Shown here one piece after another: positions 1 to 6,963 of a stretch of DNA of 48,380 nt. The translations under genes and the position numbers were made by a program. The notes beneath the pieces are model-generated. The model worked only from the letters and a program-made list of their open reading frames with translations. It was not told the origin of the DNA and searched no databases. Position 1 is the first letter of the stretch. Each line of letters starts with the position of its first letter. Origin of the DNA: an uncultured Corynebacterium sp. Lineage in GTDB: Bacteria; Actinomycetota; Actinomycetes; Mycobacteriales; Mycobacteriaceae. The stretch covers positions 1-48,380 of the forward strand of contig NZ_CAMXWS010000015.1 in assembly GCF_947253065.1 (NCBI RefSeq), in the 5' to 3' direction.

Positions 1-318
1 ACGTTTCACGTGGTCAGCGAGTCCGCCGAGCAGCTCACGCGCGGGGTCCTGCTCCACGACGACCTCATCGAGAGTCATGCCGACAGTAGCCAGGCACACT
101 TTGTGCTTTTCGACGATCCCCGCACCCACCTGCTTTAGAAATTTCACTCCCGGATGGGAAGGGCCGTGGATGGGGGAGAGGACGATGATGGGGCCGGCAT
201 CAATAAGCGTCGCGCTGTCGTTGTCGATCTCGTGGGCTTCAGTGCCCAACCGTGTGGCTAGTGCGTCGGCGTATTGCTTGGTGGAACCGTAGTGCGTGGC
301 GTAGAAAACGGTGGTCAT
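1..318 (-). CDS. Flavodoxin-domain protein, 3' end cut by window edge
   Basis: The first 106 residues of a minus-strand protein starting at ATG 318-316; the rest lies beyond the left edge. The N-terminus MTTVFYATHYGSTKQYA is a typical flavodoxin FMN-phosphate-binding loop (beta strand, then T/S-rich loop), followed by IIVLSPIHGPSHPGVKFL, the usual second flavin-contacting stretch. Members of this family (flavodoxin-like, including HemG-type proteins) bind FMN and carry electrons in the cytoplasm. The start is 22 bp after the stop of the DUF5129-like gene on the same strand, so the two are probably co-transcribed. The partner enzyme cannot be inferred from the visible part. Confidence 0.75.
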   Translation of the reverse strand, partial: MTTVFYATHYGSTKQYADALATRLGTEAHEIDNDSATLIDAGPIIVLSPIHGPSHPGVKFLKQVGAGIVEKHKVCLATVGMTLDEVVVEQDPARELLGGLADHVKR

Positions 319-339
319 GCCTTAATTCTACGGCTGGGC

Positions 340-1785
340 TTAGAAAGACGAAGAGCTTCCTGCAGCGGAGAACCCAGACGAGGCAACACCCGGGGACGTG
401 CTGCTGCTCGAGGTGTGTGCTTCGTGTGCCTCGACATTGCTGGTGTGCCAGTCGTTCATGACCACGAAGGGGACGTAGCCGTAATAGGTGTAGCTGTTGT
501 CGTAGATGGCGGGCTTGCGCAGGGGCTCGTATTCCTTGACGTCGGAGAATTCGCGGCGCTTCACTTCGTCGAGAAGCAGGCGGTAATCGCCGAGGACGCG
601 GACGAAGTCGTCCACGAAGCTGGGCGATGCCGGATTCGCGTCGAGCTGATTGAGGCGGTCTTCCAACAGGGCCAAGTCGCGGCTGAGTTCCTTGTCTTTG
701 ACTTGGTGCTTAGCTTCAATAACGTCCTTGCGGATATCGGTGAGTGCTGCGCGGCGGGTGCTGGGATCGCCCTGCTCGATGTCGAAGAGACGGTTGATAT
801 TGTCCTCTGCATTTGAGACATGCTCGACGGATTCCGCTGCCTTGCGGAGTTTCTTGTGGTTGCGTAGCGCGGCCTTGTCATCGTCGATCTGAATGTCGCC
901 GATACCGCCAGCACCGCTGACAGCATCGTGGTAGCCGAAGAATGTGTCACGTACTACATTCCACTGTTTGCGTAGCTCTGCATCGGCAAAGGATGACGAC
1001 ACAGAATTGGCGCGGATATCGATCTGGTCGAGGCGTCCAGCCAATGTCGCATATTCCGTGGTGATTGAACGGTAGTCCTCGCGTGCTTGCTGAATCTTCT
1101 TACGTCGACTGTTTGAGATGCCGATCACGGTGGCGCTACCGGCGGTGCCCAGGCCGAGACCACCGAAGCCGAGTCCCAGCATGGCGCCAGTGCGGTCGTC
1201 TTTCGCTTCGCTGATCCGGTAGTCCGCTGCTGCCTGGGTGTCCATGGCCACGCGCGCAGATGCGAAGAGACCCGCTGGGATATTGCTATCACGGACGCCG
1301 GGCTTCATGGCATCCAGAACTTCCTCGTCACGCTGGCCGTAATCGACCTGCAGTTGGTTCGCCACATCATCGCCGTAATACCCGAATGCTTGGCGCGGAT
1401 CGAGACCAACGCCGATGATCATCGTGCCGTCGGCAAAGCGATTGTCCTCGTTGTCCGCGTTGCCGATCATCTCGGGGTAGTTATCGCGCACGTATTCCTG
1501 AACGGTATCAAGCACATTCTCATGGTTGGTGGCAAAGACCATGTAGTGGAGGTCCGTCACCACAGCGGGAGTATCGAGGCGCTGTGCGTCCTTGAGCATG
1601 CGGGCCTCGTCTTCGGGGGAGAGGACATCATCGGGATCGTCGATGGTCACTTCCGCGGCAGCACCTTGCTCGACCACGACTTGATCGGGCTCGGGAATAT
1701 CCGTGATGGCGTAACCAGTAGCAGCCCCGCCTGCTGCGAGCGCCGCTGTGACTCCGATTCCGGCAAGGAGCTGCTTTGAGTTCAT
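340..1785 (-). CDS. TPM/DUF5129-like exported or membrane protein
   Basis: 481 residues. The N-terminus (about residues 5-27, LLAGIGVTAALAAGGAATGY) is a signal peptide or anchor. Residues about 50-170 (DDVLSPEDEARMLKDAQRL..., ADGTMIIGVGLDPRQAFGYYG) resemble the extracytoplasmic TPM fold. A Gly-rich hydrophobic helix follows near residues 198-220 (LGLGFGGLGLGTAGSATVIG), then a long charged, probably coiled-coil cytoplasmic region to about 430. The extreme C-terminus is Ser-rich and ends in SGFSAAGSSSSF, an ending common in TPM-type proteins. I associate this architecture with the corynebacterial DUF5129 family; its function is unknown. The gene is upstream of, and probably co-transcribed with, the flavodoxin gene. 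Confidence 0.7.
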   Translation of the reverse strand: MNSKQLLAGIGVTAALAAGGAATGYAITDIPEPDQVVVEQGAAAEVTIDDPDDVLSPEDEARMLKDAQRLDTPAVVTDLHYMVFATNHENVLDTVQEYVRDNYPEMIGNADNEDNRFADGTMIIGVGLDPRQAFGYYGDDVANQLQVDYGQRDEEVLDAMKPGVRDSNIPAGLFASARVAMDTQAAADYRISEAKDDRTGAMLGLGFGGLGLGTAGSATVIGISNSRRKKIQQAREDYRSITTEYATLAGRLDQIDIRANSVSSSFADAELRKQWNVVRDTFFGYHDAVSGAGGIGDIQIDDDKAALRNHKKLRKAAESVEHVSNAEDNINRLFDIEQGDPSTRRAALTDIRKDVIEAKHQVKDKELSRDLALLEDRLNQLDANPASPSFVDDFVRVLGDYRLLLDEVKRREFSDVKEYEPLRKPAIYDNSYTYYGYVPFVVMNDWHTSNVEAHEAHTSSSSTSPGVASSGFSAAGSSSSF

Positions 1786-1830
1786 GCGGACATTTTAACG
1801 CCGACCACGACCACAGTCCGGGCACAAGAA

Positions 1831-1864
1831 AACAGTCCATGTTTCACGTGAAACATGGACTGTT
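1831..1864. promoter_or_regulatory. parS: parS site (ParB-binding) inside a 34-bp perfect palindrome
   Basis: The 16-bp core at 1840-1855 is TGTTTCACGTGAAACA, matching the conserved bacterial parS consensus. The inverted symmetry continues perfectly outward on both sides through AACAGTCCA / TGGACTGTT. The palindrome lies in the 99-bp gap between the symporter stop and the DUF5129-like start, both on the minus strand. It is expected to load the ParB encoded at 27.6-28.7 kb. The long stem could also act as a hairpin in the symporter transcript; that second role is inference. Confidence 0.93.
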
Positions 1865-1884
1865 GGAAGGAGAGCAGGTGTGTA

Positions 1885-3099
1885 CTAGGCGTCGACACGC
1901 TCCTCGTGCTCATCCTTGTGGCCTTCGATCTTGCCAGCAGCAAAGCGGTTGAGAACCAGCGCGATCGCGCCGTCACCCGTGACGTTGGCTGCGGTACCAA
2001 AGGAGTCGATGACGATGTAGGCGGCGATCATGAGCGCAACCATGTCATCGTTGAACCCGAGCATCGAGGCGAGCAGACCGGTTGCCGCCATGATCGCGCC
2101 GCCCGGTACGCCCGGGGCAGCGATCATCATGATGCCGAGCAGGAGAATGAAGCCGAGGGAGAGACCCCAGGAAACGTCCATGCCGCCCATGTAGATGACG
2201 GCGAAGGCGTAGAGACCGATCTTCATCATCGAGCCGGACAGGTGAATCGTCGCGCAAAGCGGAACGACGAAGCCCGCGACGTTTTCGTCAACCTTGTTGT
2301 TCAACGCGGAACGGAGCGTGACCGGAATCGAAGCAGCAGAAGAAGACGTGCCCAGCGCGGTGAAGTAGGCCGGCAGCATATTGCGCAGGGCGACGAACGG
2401 GTTCACGCCAGCGACAGCACCAGCGATCAGGTACTGGACCACAAGCAGAATAATGGTCATGATGACGGCCAGGGCGAGCACCTTGCCGAATGCGGCCATC
2501 GTCGCACCGAAATTATCGTTCATGCCCATATTCAGGAAGATGCCGAAAATGAACAGCGGCAGCAGCGGGATCACGAACGACGTGACCACCTTCATAATCA
2601 CACCCTCAAGCTCCGTGGCGACCTTGTACAAGGTGTCCGACTTCACCGCGGTCATGGCCAGACCAACGCAGAATGCAAGCACCAGGCCGGTCATCACCTC
2701 GAAAGGTGCGGGGATTTCCACCTCGAAGAACGGGGAGAGGGCACCGGCATCGACATCATCGACATCAGTGACAAGGTTCTGGTCTCCCAGCAGCCACGGG
2801 TAGAGCGCTGTGGAGAGACCCCACGCGATCAGGCCAGAGATCACCGTCGAACCGTAGGCAATGCCAGCGGTGATGCCGAGCCACTTGCCCGCGCCACGGC
2901 CGAGGCTCGCGATCGCAGGAGTGATCAGCGCGAAAATGAGGAGTGGGACGAAGAAGCCCAGAAAGTTGGAGAAGAGCCCGTTGAAGGTGACGAAAATGCG
3001 GGCGAGCCACTCAGGAAAGAAGAAGCTGCAGCAGACGCCGAGCACGATGGCCACGACGATCCAGAACAGCAGCGATCTCGTGATCGACTTAGTGTTCAT
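1885..3099 (-). CDS. Dicarboxylate/amino acid:cation symporter (DAACS family)
   Basis: 404 residues if started at ATG 3099 (MNTKSITRSLLFWIV); the frame stays open upstream but without membrane-protein character, and AAAGAG precedes this ATG. There are about eight hydrophobic segments plus two re-entrant loops typical of the Glt/SstT/DctA fold. The Ser-rich hairpin TSSSAASIPVTL is near residue 250, and the C-terminal substrate-site segment contains GVPGGAIMAATG and AANVTGDG. The usual NMDGT motif of glutamate transporters is replaced by TIHLSG, so the substrate may differ from glutamate; serine/threonine or a dicarboxylate is possible. Function: sodium- or proton-coupled uptake across the cytoplasmic membrane. 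It is divergent from the SdpI-like gene. Confidence 0.85.
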   Translation of the reverse strand: MNTKSITRSLLFWIVVAIVLGVCCSFFFPEWLARIFVTFNGLFSNFLGFFVPLLIFALITPAIASLGRGAGKWLGITAGIAYGSTVISGLIAWGLSTALYPWLLGDQNLVTDVDDVDAGALSPFFEVEIPAPFEVMTGLVLAFCVGLAMTAVKSDTLYKVATELEGVIMKVVTSFVIPLLPLFIFGIFLNMGMNDNFGATMAAFGKVLALAVIMTIILLVVQYLIAGAVAGVNPFVALRNMLPAYFTALGTSSSAASIPVTLRSALNNKVDENVAGFVVPLCATIHLSGSMMKIGLYAFAVIYMGGMDVSWGLSLGFILLLGIMMIAAPGVPGGAIMAATGLLASMLGFNDDMVALMIAAYIVIDSFGTAANVTGDGAIALVLNRFAAGKIEGHKDEHEERVDA

Positions 3100-3206
3100 G
3101 TTTTTCTCTTTGCTCGGTATGCCTGAATTAAGGCTTTGGTACGGGAAATGAATAAGACGGCACTGCGCCTTATTAATTACTATTCTCCACGAGATGACCC
3201 CTTGGA

Positions 3207-3224
3207 GGAAAACAGTCGTTTTCC
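3207..3224. promoter_or_regulatory. Short inverted repeat in divergent promoter region
   Basis: GGAAAAC / GTTTTCC, 7-bp arms with a 4-base loop, in the gap between the symporter start (3099) and the SdpI-like start (3278). Its position would suit an operator for either gene or a small hairpin in the leader of the SdpI-trp transcript. There is no match to a regulator I recognise. Confidence 0.3.
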
Positions 3225-3277
3225 CAGCACCCCCCGATACCGTGCCATGGGTCACATGGAAAGTAGACTCTTGGTTT

Positions 3278-3709
3278 ATGACTGGCGTGGTTATCGGTGT
3301 TGTTTTCATTGTCTTCGCTCTGGCGCTGTTGATTCCGGGCGTGCTTGCCACGTTGGGCCGTCTGCCCGGCAATAATGTCGTGGGTCTGCACGTGCCCGAG
3401 GTGCGTAAGGACGAGGAAGTCTGGGTGAAGGCACACAAGGTTGCCGGCCCGTACTTGATCCTCGGTGGTTTGGCCCTGGGCTTCGGAGCGGCATTTGCAT
3501 TCATCGCTAATGGCTGGCTGTGGGTTGGCCCGGTCGTTCTGGCAGTGGTGGCCATCGCAGCGCTCGCAGCAGCTGGCAATCAGGGTGCACGCGCGGCACG
3601 ACTCTTCGCTGAAGCGAAGGAAGCAAAAGCAGAAGCCGAGACCGAGCCAGCACCTCAGGTCGATCTCGGGGCTTTGCGTAACGCCGCCCGCGAAGCTGAC
3701 GGCAGGTAG
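3278..3709 (+). CDS. SdpI-like integral membrane protein
   Basis: 143 residues from ATG 3278; the frame is open further upstream, but this start places a membrane segment immediately at the N-terminus (MTGVVIGVVFIVFALALLIPG). It has three hydrophobic segments. Between the first two lies GLHVPEVRKDEEVWVKAH, matching the SdpI-family pattern 'GLR.P....S.E.W..AHR', followed by AGP. SdpI of Bacillus is an immunity and signalling protein against the SdpC toxin; actinobacterial homologues are mostly uncharacterised. The tail (about residues 105-143) is Ala/Glu-rich. The gene ends 26 bp before the trpE start on the same strand, so trpE is probably transcribed from upstream of this gene or from inside it. 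Confidence 0.75.
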   Translation: MTGVVIGVVFIVFALALLIPGVLATLGRLPGNNVVGLHVPEVRKDEEVWVKAHKVAGPYLILGGLALGFGAAFAFIANGWLWVGPVVLAVVAIAALAAAGNQGARAARLFAEAKEAKAEAETEPAPQVDLGALRNAAREADGR

Positions 3710-3735
3710 TCTCAACAGCAGAAAGGAGGCCAGCC

Positions 3736-5277
3736 GTGAGCGAATTTCGCCCGGAGGTTACTCACCGCAAGGTGCGCTATCACGCTGACGCGTCGAATCT
3801 CTTCACAGCAATTGGTGGCACGGAGATGACTGATGTCGTGCTGCTGGAAAGCGCGGACATCACCACGAAGTCGGGCCTGCAGTCAGTCGCGGTGCTCGGT
3901 GCTTCTTTGCGCATCACGTGCAACGGCCCGGATGTCGTCGTGGATGTGCTCAGCCCGGACGGGGAAGCCATCGCTGACCGTTTGAATGAGCAACTGCAGG
4001 AATATGCGACGGGTCAGCGCAGCTTCAGCTTCCCGGTTTCTAATGCCGCGGACGAGCGCGAGCGTCTCATCGCTCCGAGTTCCGCGGACGTTCTTCGTGC
4101 GTTGACGTTTGATGCGGGCTACACCGATGCGGAGTACGCGACGCTGCCGATGCTCGTTGGCGGCTTCGCTTTCGACTATTTGGCCACATTCGAAGACCTG
4201 CCGCGCGTCGGCGAGGGCACGAATACGTACCCCGATTACCAGTTCATTCTCGCGGATATCGTGCTCACTATCGACCACCAGGCGGGCACCGCGCGGTTGA
4301 CGGGAGTGGACGGGGGAAGGGGAGACGTCGATAAGCGAATGCGTGATTTCGCCGCGCTTATCGACGACGCCGAGCCCCCAGCCCCGCGCCCAACTCGTGC
4401 GCAAGGACCTTTGCGCGTGGAGGCCAGCATCAATGACTCGGATTTCCGCCGCGATGTGGACAAGTTAAAAGACAATATTTATAACGGTGATATCTACCAG
4501 GTGGTCCCTGCGCGTTCGTTCACCCTGGATTGTCCGGATGCATTCGCCGCGTACCAGTGCTTGCGTGAGAATAATCCTTCGCCGTACATGTTCTACGTGC
4601 GCGGGTTGGACCGCAATGGCGAGCCGTATGAGCTGTTCGGGGCCTCTCCTGAATCGAATCTGAAATACGATTCCGCATCCCGTGAGGTGCAGTTGTATCC
4701 GATCGCAGGCACGCGCCCGCGTGGCGAAACGCACGAGCTCGATACGCGCATGGAGCTTGAATTGCGTACCGACGCCAAGGAGATCGCCGAGCACACCATG
4801 CTCGTCGATCTCGCGCGCAATGACATGGCTCGTGTGGCTGAGCCCGGCACCCGCAAGGTTCGGGAGCTTTTGCAGGTGGATCGCTATTCGCGTGTCATGC
4901 ACCTGGTTTCCCGTGTGACCGCGACACTTGCTTCCGACCTCGATGCTCTCGACGCTTACCGTGCGTCAATGAATATGGGCACGCTCACTGGCGCCCCGAA
5001 GCTGCGCGCAACGGAACTGATCCGTGAGCTGGAGGGCGTGCGCCGTGGCTCTTATGGCGGTGCCGTCGGCTACCTCCGCGGCAACGGCGATTTCGATACC
5101 TGCATTGTCATCCGCTCCGCATATGTCCATGGGGGAGTAGCAACGGTGCAGGCCGGAGCAGGAGTGGTTCGTGATTCTGTCCCGCAATCAGAGGCAGATG
5201 AGACCTTGCACAAGGCGTATGCCGTTCTCAGCGCCATCGCGATGGCCTCTGGCCAGGAAGTGGAGGTGATCCGATGA
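3736..5277 (+). CDS. trpE: Anthranilate synthase component I
   Basis: 513 residues, GTG start at 3736 with an excellent AAAGGAGG Shine-Dalgarno 7 bases upstream. TrpE converts chorismate to anthranilate using ammonia delivered by TrpG, the first step of tryptophan synthesis. The N-terminal LLES element (residues 36-39), which forms the tryptophan feedback pocket, is present. The chorismate-binding core carries GDIYQVVPARSF, PSPYMFYV, the PIAGTRPRG motif and GTLTGAPKLRA. The stop overlaps the trpG start (ATGA), giving translational coupling. No leader peptide with Trp codons fits in the 26-bp gap upstream. Two copies of the iterated 11-mer form an inverted pair at 4326-4366. Confidence 0.98.
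   Translation: MSEFRPEVTHRKVRYHADASNLFTAIGGTEMTDVVLLESADITTKSGLQSVAVLGASLRITCNGPDVVVDVLSPDGEAIADRLNEQLQEYATGQRSFSFPVSNAADERERLIAPSSADVLRALTFDAGYTDAEYATLPMLVGGFAFDYLATFEDLPRVGEGTNTYPDYQFILADIVLTIDHQAGTARLTGVDGGRGDVDKRMRDFAALIDDAEPPAPRPTRAQGPLRVEASINDSDFRRDVDKLKDNIYNGDIYQVVPARSFTLDCPDAFAAYQCLRENNPSPYMFYVRGLDRNGEPYELFGASPESNLKYDSASREVQLYPIAGTRPRGETHELDTRMELELRTDAKEIAEHTMLVDLARNDMARVAEPGTRKVRELLQVDRYSRVMHLVSRVTATLASDLDALDAYRASMNMGTLTGAPKLRATELIRELEGVRRGSYGGAVGYLRGNGDFDTCIVIRSAYVHGGVATVQAGAGVVRDSVPQSEADETLHKAYAVLSAIAMASGQEVEVIR
4326..4336 (-). repeat. Iterated 11-mer, copy 1 (trpE)
   Basis: CGTCGATAAGC. Forms a 12-bp-arm inverted pair with copy 2. Read as VDKR. Confidence 0.8.
4356..4366 (+). repeat. 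Iterated 11-mer, copy 2 (trpE)
   Basis: GCTTATCGACG, read as ALID. Partner of copy 1, with 17 bases between the 12-bp arms. Confidence 0.8.
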
Positions 5278-5942
5278 GCACCAATGCTCCAGCGCGCATC
5301 GTATTGCTGGATAACCAGGATTCCTTCGTTTACAACCTTGTCGACGCACTATCCACGATCCCTGACGTGGAATTCACCGTCTTCCGCAACACCGTCACTG
5401 CTGACCAAGTGCTCGAAGTCAATCCAGACCTCATCATTTTGTCGCCAGGCCCGGGCTACCCGGGAGATGCCGGCTGCATGATGGAGCTGATCAACCGGGT
5501 GCAGGGAAAGATCCCACTACTGGGCATCTGCCTCGGTTATCAGGCGCTCGTTGAGCACTTCGGTGGCCGCGTCACTCCGTGTGGGCCTGTCCACGGTGTC
5601 AGTGAGGCCATGTATCTCACCGACGAAGGGATTGGGCACCCGCTGTTCCAGGGGCTCACCACCGACACTGGTCCGGAGCACGGTGACACGCCTGGCCGAC
5701 TCGTTCCGGTGGCTCGCTACCACTCGTTGGGAACCGTTGATATCCCCAATGGTTTGGTCGCGTTGGCTCGCGTGGAGACCTCTAACGGCGATGTGGTCAT
5801 GGCCGCTGAATCGTCGGATGGGATGTCCATCGGCCTCCAATTCCACCCCGAATCTATTCTCACGCCCAAGGGACCAGTACTTTTGCAGCGCTGTGTCGAC
5901 CAATTATTGGGGCACTCTATGAAAGGTGATCTAAATGGCTAG
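5274..5942 (+). CDS. trpG: Anthranilate synthase component II (glutamine amidotransferase)
   Basis: 222 residues, class-I glutamine amidotransferase. It hydrolyses glutamine and channels ammonia to TrpE. Catalytic triad: Cys in GICLGYQALVEHFGG, and His/Glu in LQFHPESILT. The oxyanion-loop motif LSPGPGYPGDAG is present. It starts inside the trpE stop (ATGA) and its 3' end overlaps the trpD start by 8 bp, so three ORFs are coupled in series. A Pro/Thr/Gly-rich insertion (TDTGPEHGDTPGR, about residues 130-142) makes it slightly longer than typical TrpG proteins. PabA activity for folate is possible, but the operon position favours tryptophan. Confidence 0.96.
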   Translation: MSTNAPARIVLLDNQDSFVYNLVDALSTIPDVEFTVFRNTVTADQVLEVNPDLIILSPGPGYPGDAGCMMELINRVQGKIPLLGICLGYQALVEHFGGRVTPCGPVHGVSEAMYLTDEGIGHPLFQGLTTDTGPEHGDTPGRLVPVARYHSLGTVDIPNGLVALARVETSNGDVVMAAESSDGMSIGLQFHPESILTPKGPVLLQRCVDQLLGHSMKGDLNG

Positions 5943-6963
5943 TCAATCCGCTCTGGAAACCCTTCGCGTTTTTCTGGACAACAAACAGCCGACCCTCGAG
6001 GAGGCCATCGAAGCCTTTGTGCCCCTAACAGTTGGTGATTACGACGATGTTCACATCGCCGCCCTCCTCGCCACCGTGCGTACCCGTGGCGAGACTTTCG
6101 CTGACATCGCTGGCGCCGCAAAGGCATTCCTCGCCGCCGGTCGCCCCTTCCCGATCACCGGCGAGGGCCTCATGGATACCGCTGGCACGGGTGGCGATGG
6201 CAAGAACACCATCAATATCACCACTGCAGCTTCCCTGGTCGCAGCTGCTGGTGGAATCAAAATGATCAAGTGTGGCAACCGCTCCGTGTCTTCTAAGTCC
6301 GGTTCGGCTGATGTGCTCGAGGCCCTGAATATCCCTCTTGACCTGGACCCGGATCGCGCTGTCCGCCAGTTCGAGGCCTCGAATTTCACCTTCCTCTTCG
6401 CCCCCGCCTATAACCCGGCGATTGCACATGTCCAGCCGGTTCGTAAATCCTTGGGTGTCCCCACCTTGTTCAACACGCTCGGTCCGCTTCTAGCGCCTGG
6501 GCGTCCGGAGTTCCAGATCATGGGCATTGCCAACCCGAAGCAGGGGCAGATGATCGCTGAGACAATGCGCGAGCTCGGTCGCGGTCGCGCGCTAATTGTT
6601 CACGGCGCCGGCACCGACGAGATCGCCGTCCACGGCGAGACGCAGGTGTGGGAGCTCGACCGCGAAGGAAATATCGAGCACTACACCATCACTCCGGAGG
6701 ACATGGGCCTGCCCACCTATTCGCTCGAAGAGCTCGTGGGTGGTGACGGCAAGGAGAATGCCGCTGCGATCCGCGCGATCTTCGACGGCACCGGTCCGGA
6801 CGCTCACCGCGATGCGGTCACCGCCACCGCGGGCGCGATGTTCTACCTCTACGGGATGGACGCTGACATCAAATCCGGCGTTGAGCGTGCTAAGAAGCTG
6901 CTTGCCGACGGCACGGTGCGCGAATGGCTCGCCACCCACGAGGGAGCTGATTACAGTGAGTAA
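5935..6963 (+). CDS. trpD: Anthranilate phosphoribosyltransferase
   Basis: 342 residues, close to the family length. It transfers phosphoribose from PRPP to anthranilate, second step of the pathway. The PRPP/Mg-binding motif GTGGDGKNTINITTA and the anthranilate-channel region KCGNRSVSSKSGSADVLEALN are clear, as are HVQPVRKSLGVPTLFNTLGPL and VHGAGTDEI. It overlaps trpG by 8 bp at its start and trpC by 8 bp at its end. TrpD is separate from TrpG here, unlike the fused enterobacterial TrpGD. Confidence 0.97.
   Translation: MASQSALETLRVFLDNKQPTLEEAIEAFVPLTVGDYDDVHIAALLATVRTRGETFADIAGAAKAFLAAGRPFPITGEGLMDTAGTGGDGKNTINITTAASLVAAAGGIKMIKCGNRSVSSKSGSADVLEALNIPLDLDPDRAVRQFEASNFTFLFAPAYNPAIAHVQPVRKSLGVPTLFNTLGPLLAPGRPEFQIMGIANPKQGQMIAETMRELGRGRALIVHGAGTDEIAVHGETQVWELDREGNIEHYTITPEDMGLPTYSLEELVGGDGKENAAAIRAIFDGTGPDAHRDAVTATAGAMFYLYGMDADIKSGVERAKKLLADGTVREWLATHEGADYSE

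Noticed and set aside
3..12. GTTTCACGTG, a parS half-site in the flavodoxin gene
   Set aside because: The other half (GTCA in place of AAAC) does not match; ParB needs the full palindrome.
1855..3126. A 423-codon plus-strand frame opposite the symporter
   Set aside because: Composition is Asp/Glu/Arg/His-rich in a pattern typical of antisense to membrane-protein genes; the symporter itself is clear.
3100..3735. Search for a trp leader peptide or attenuator
   Set aside because: No short ORF with clustered TGG codons and no terminator/antiterminator pair was found before trpE.
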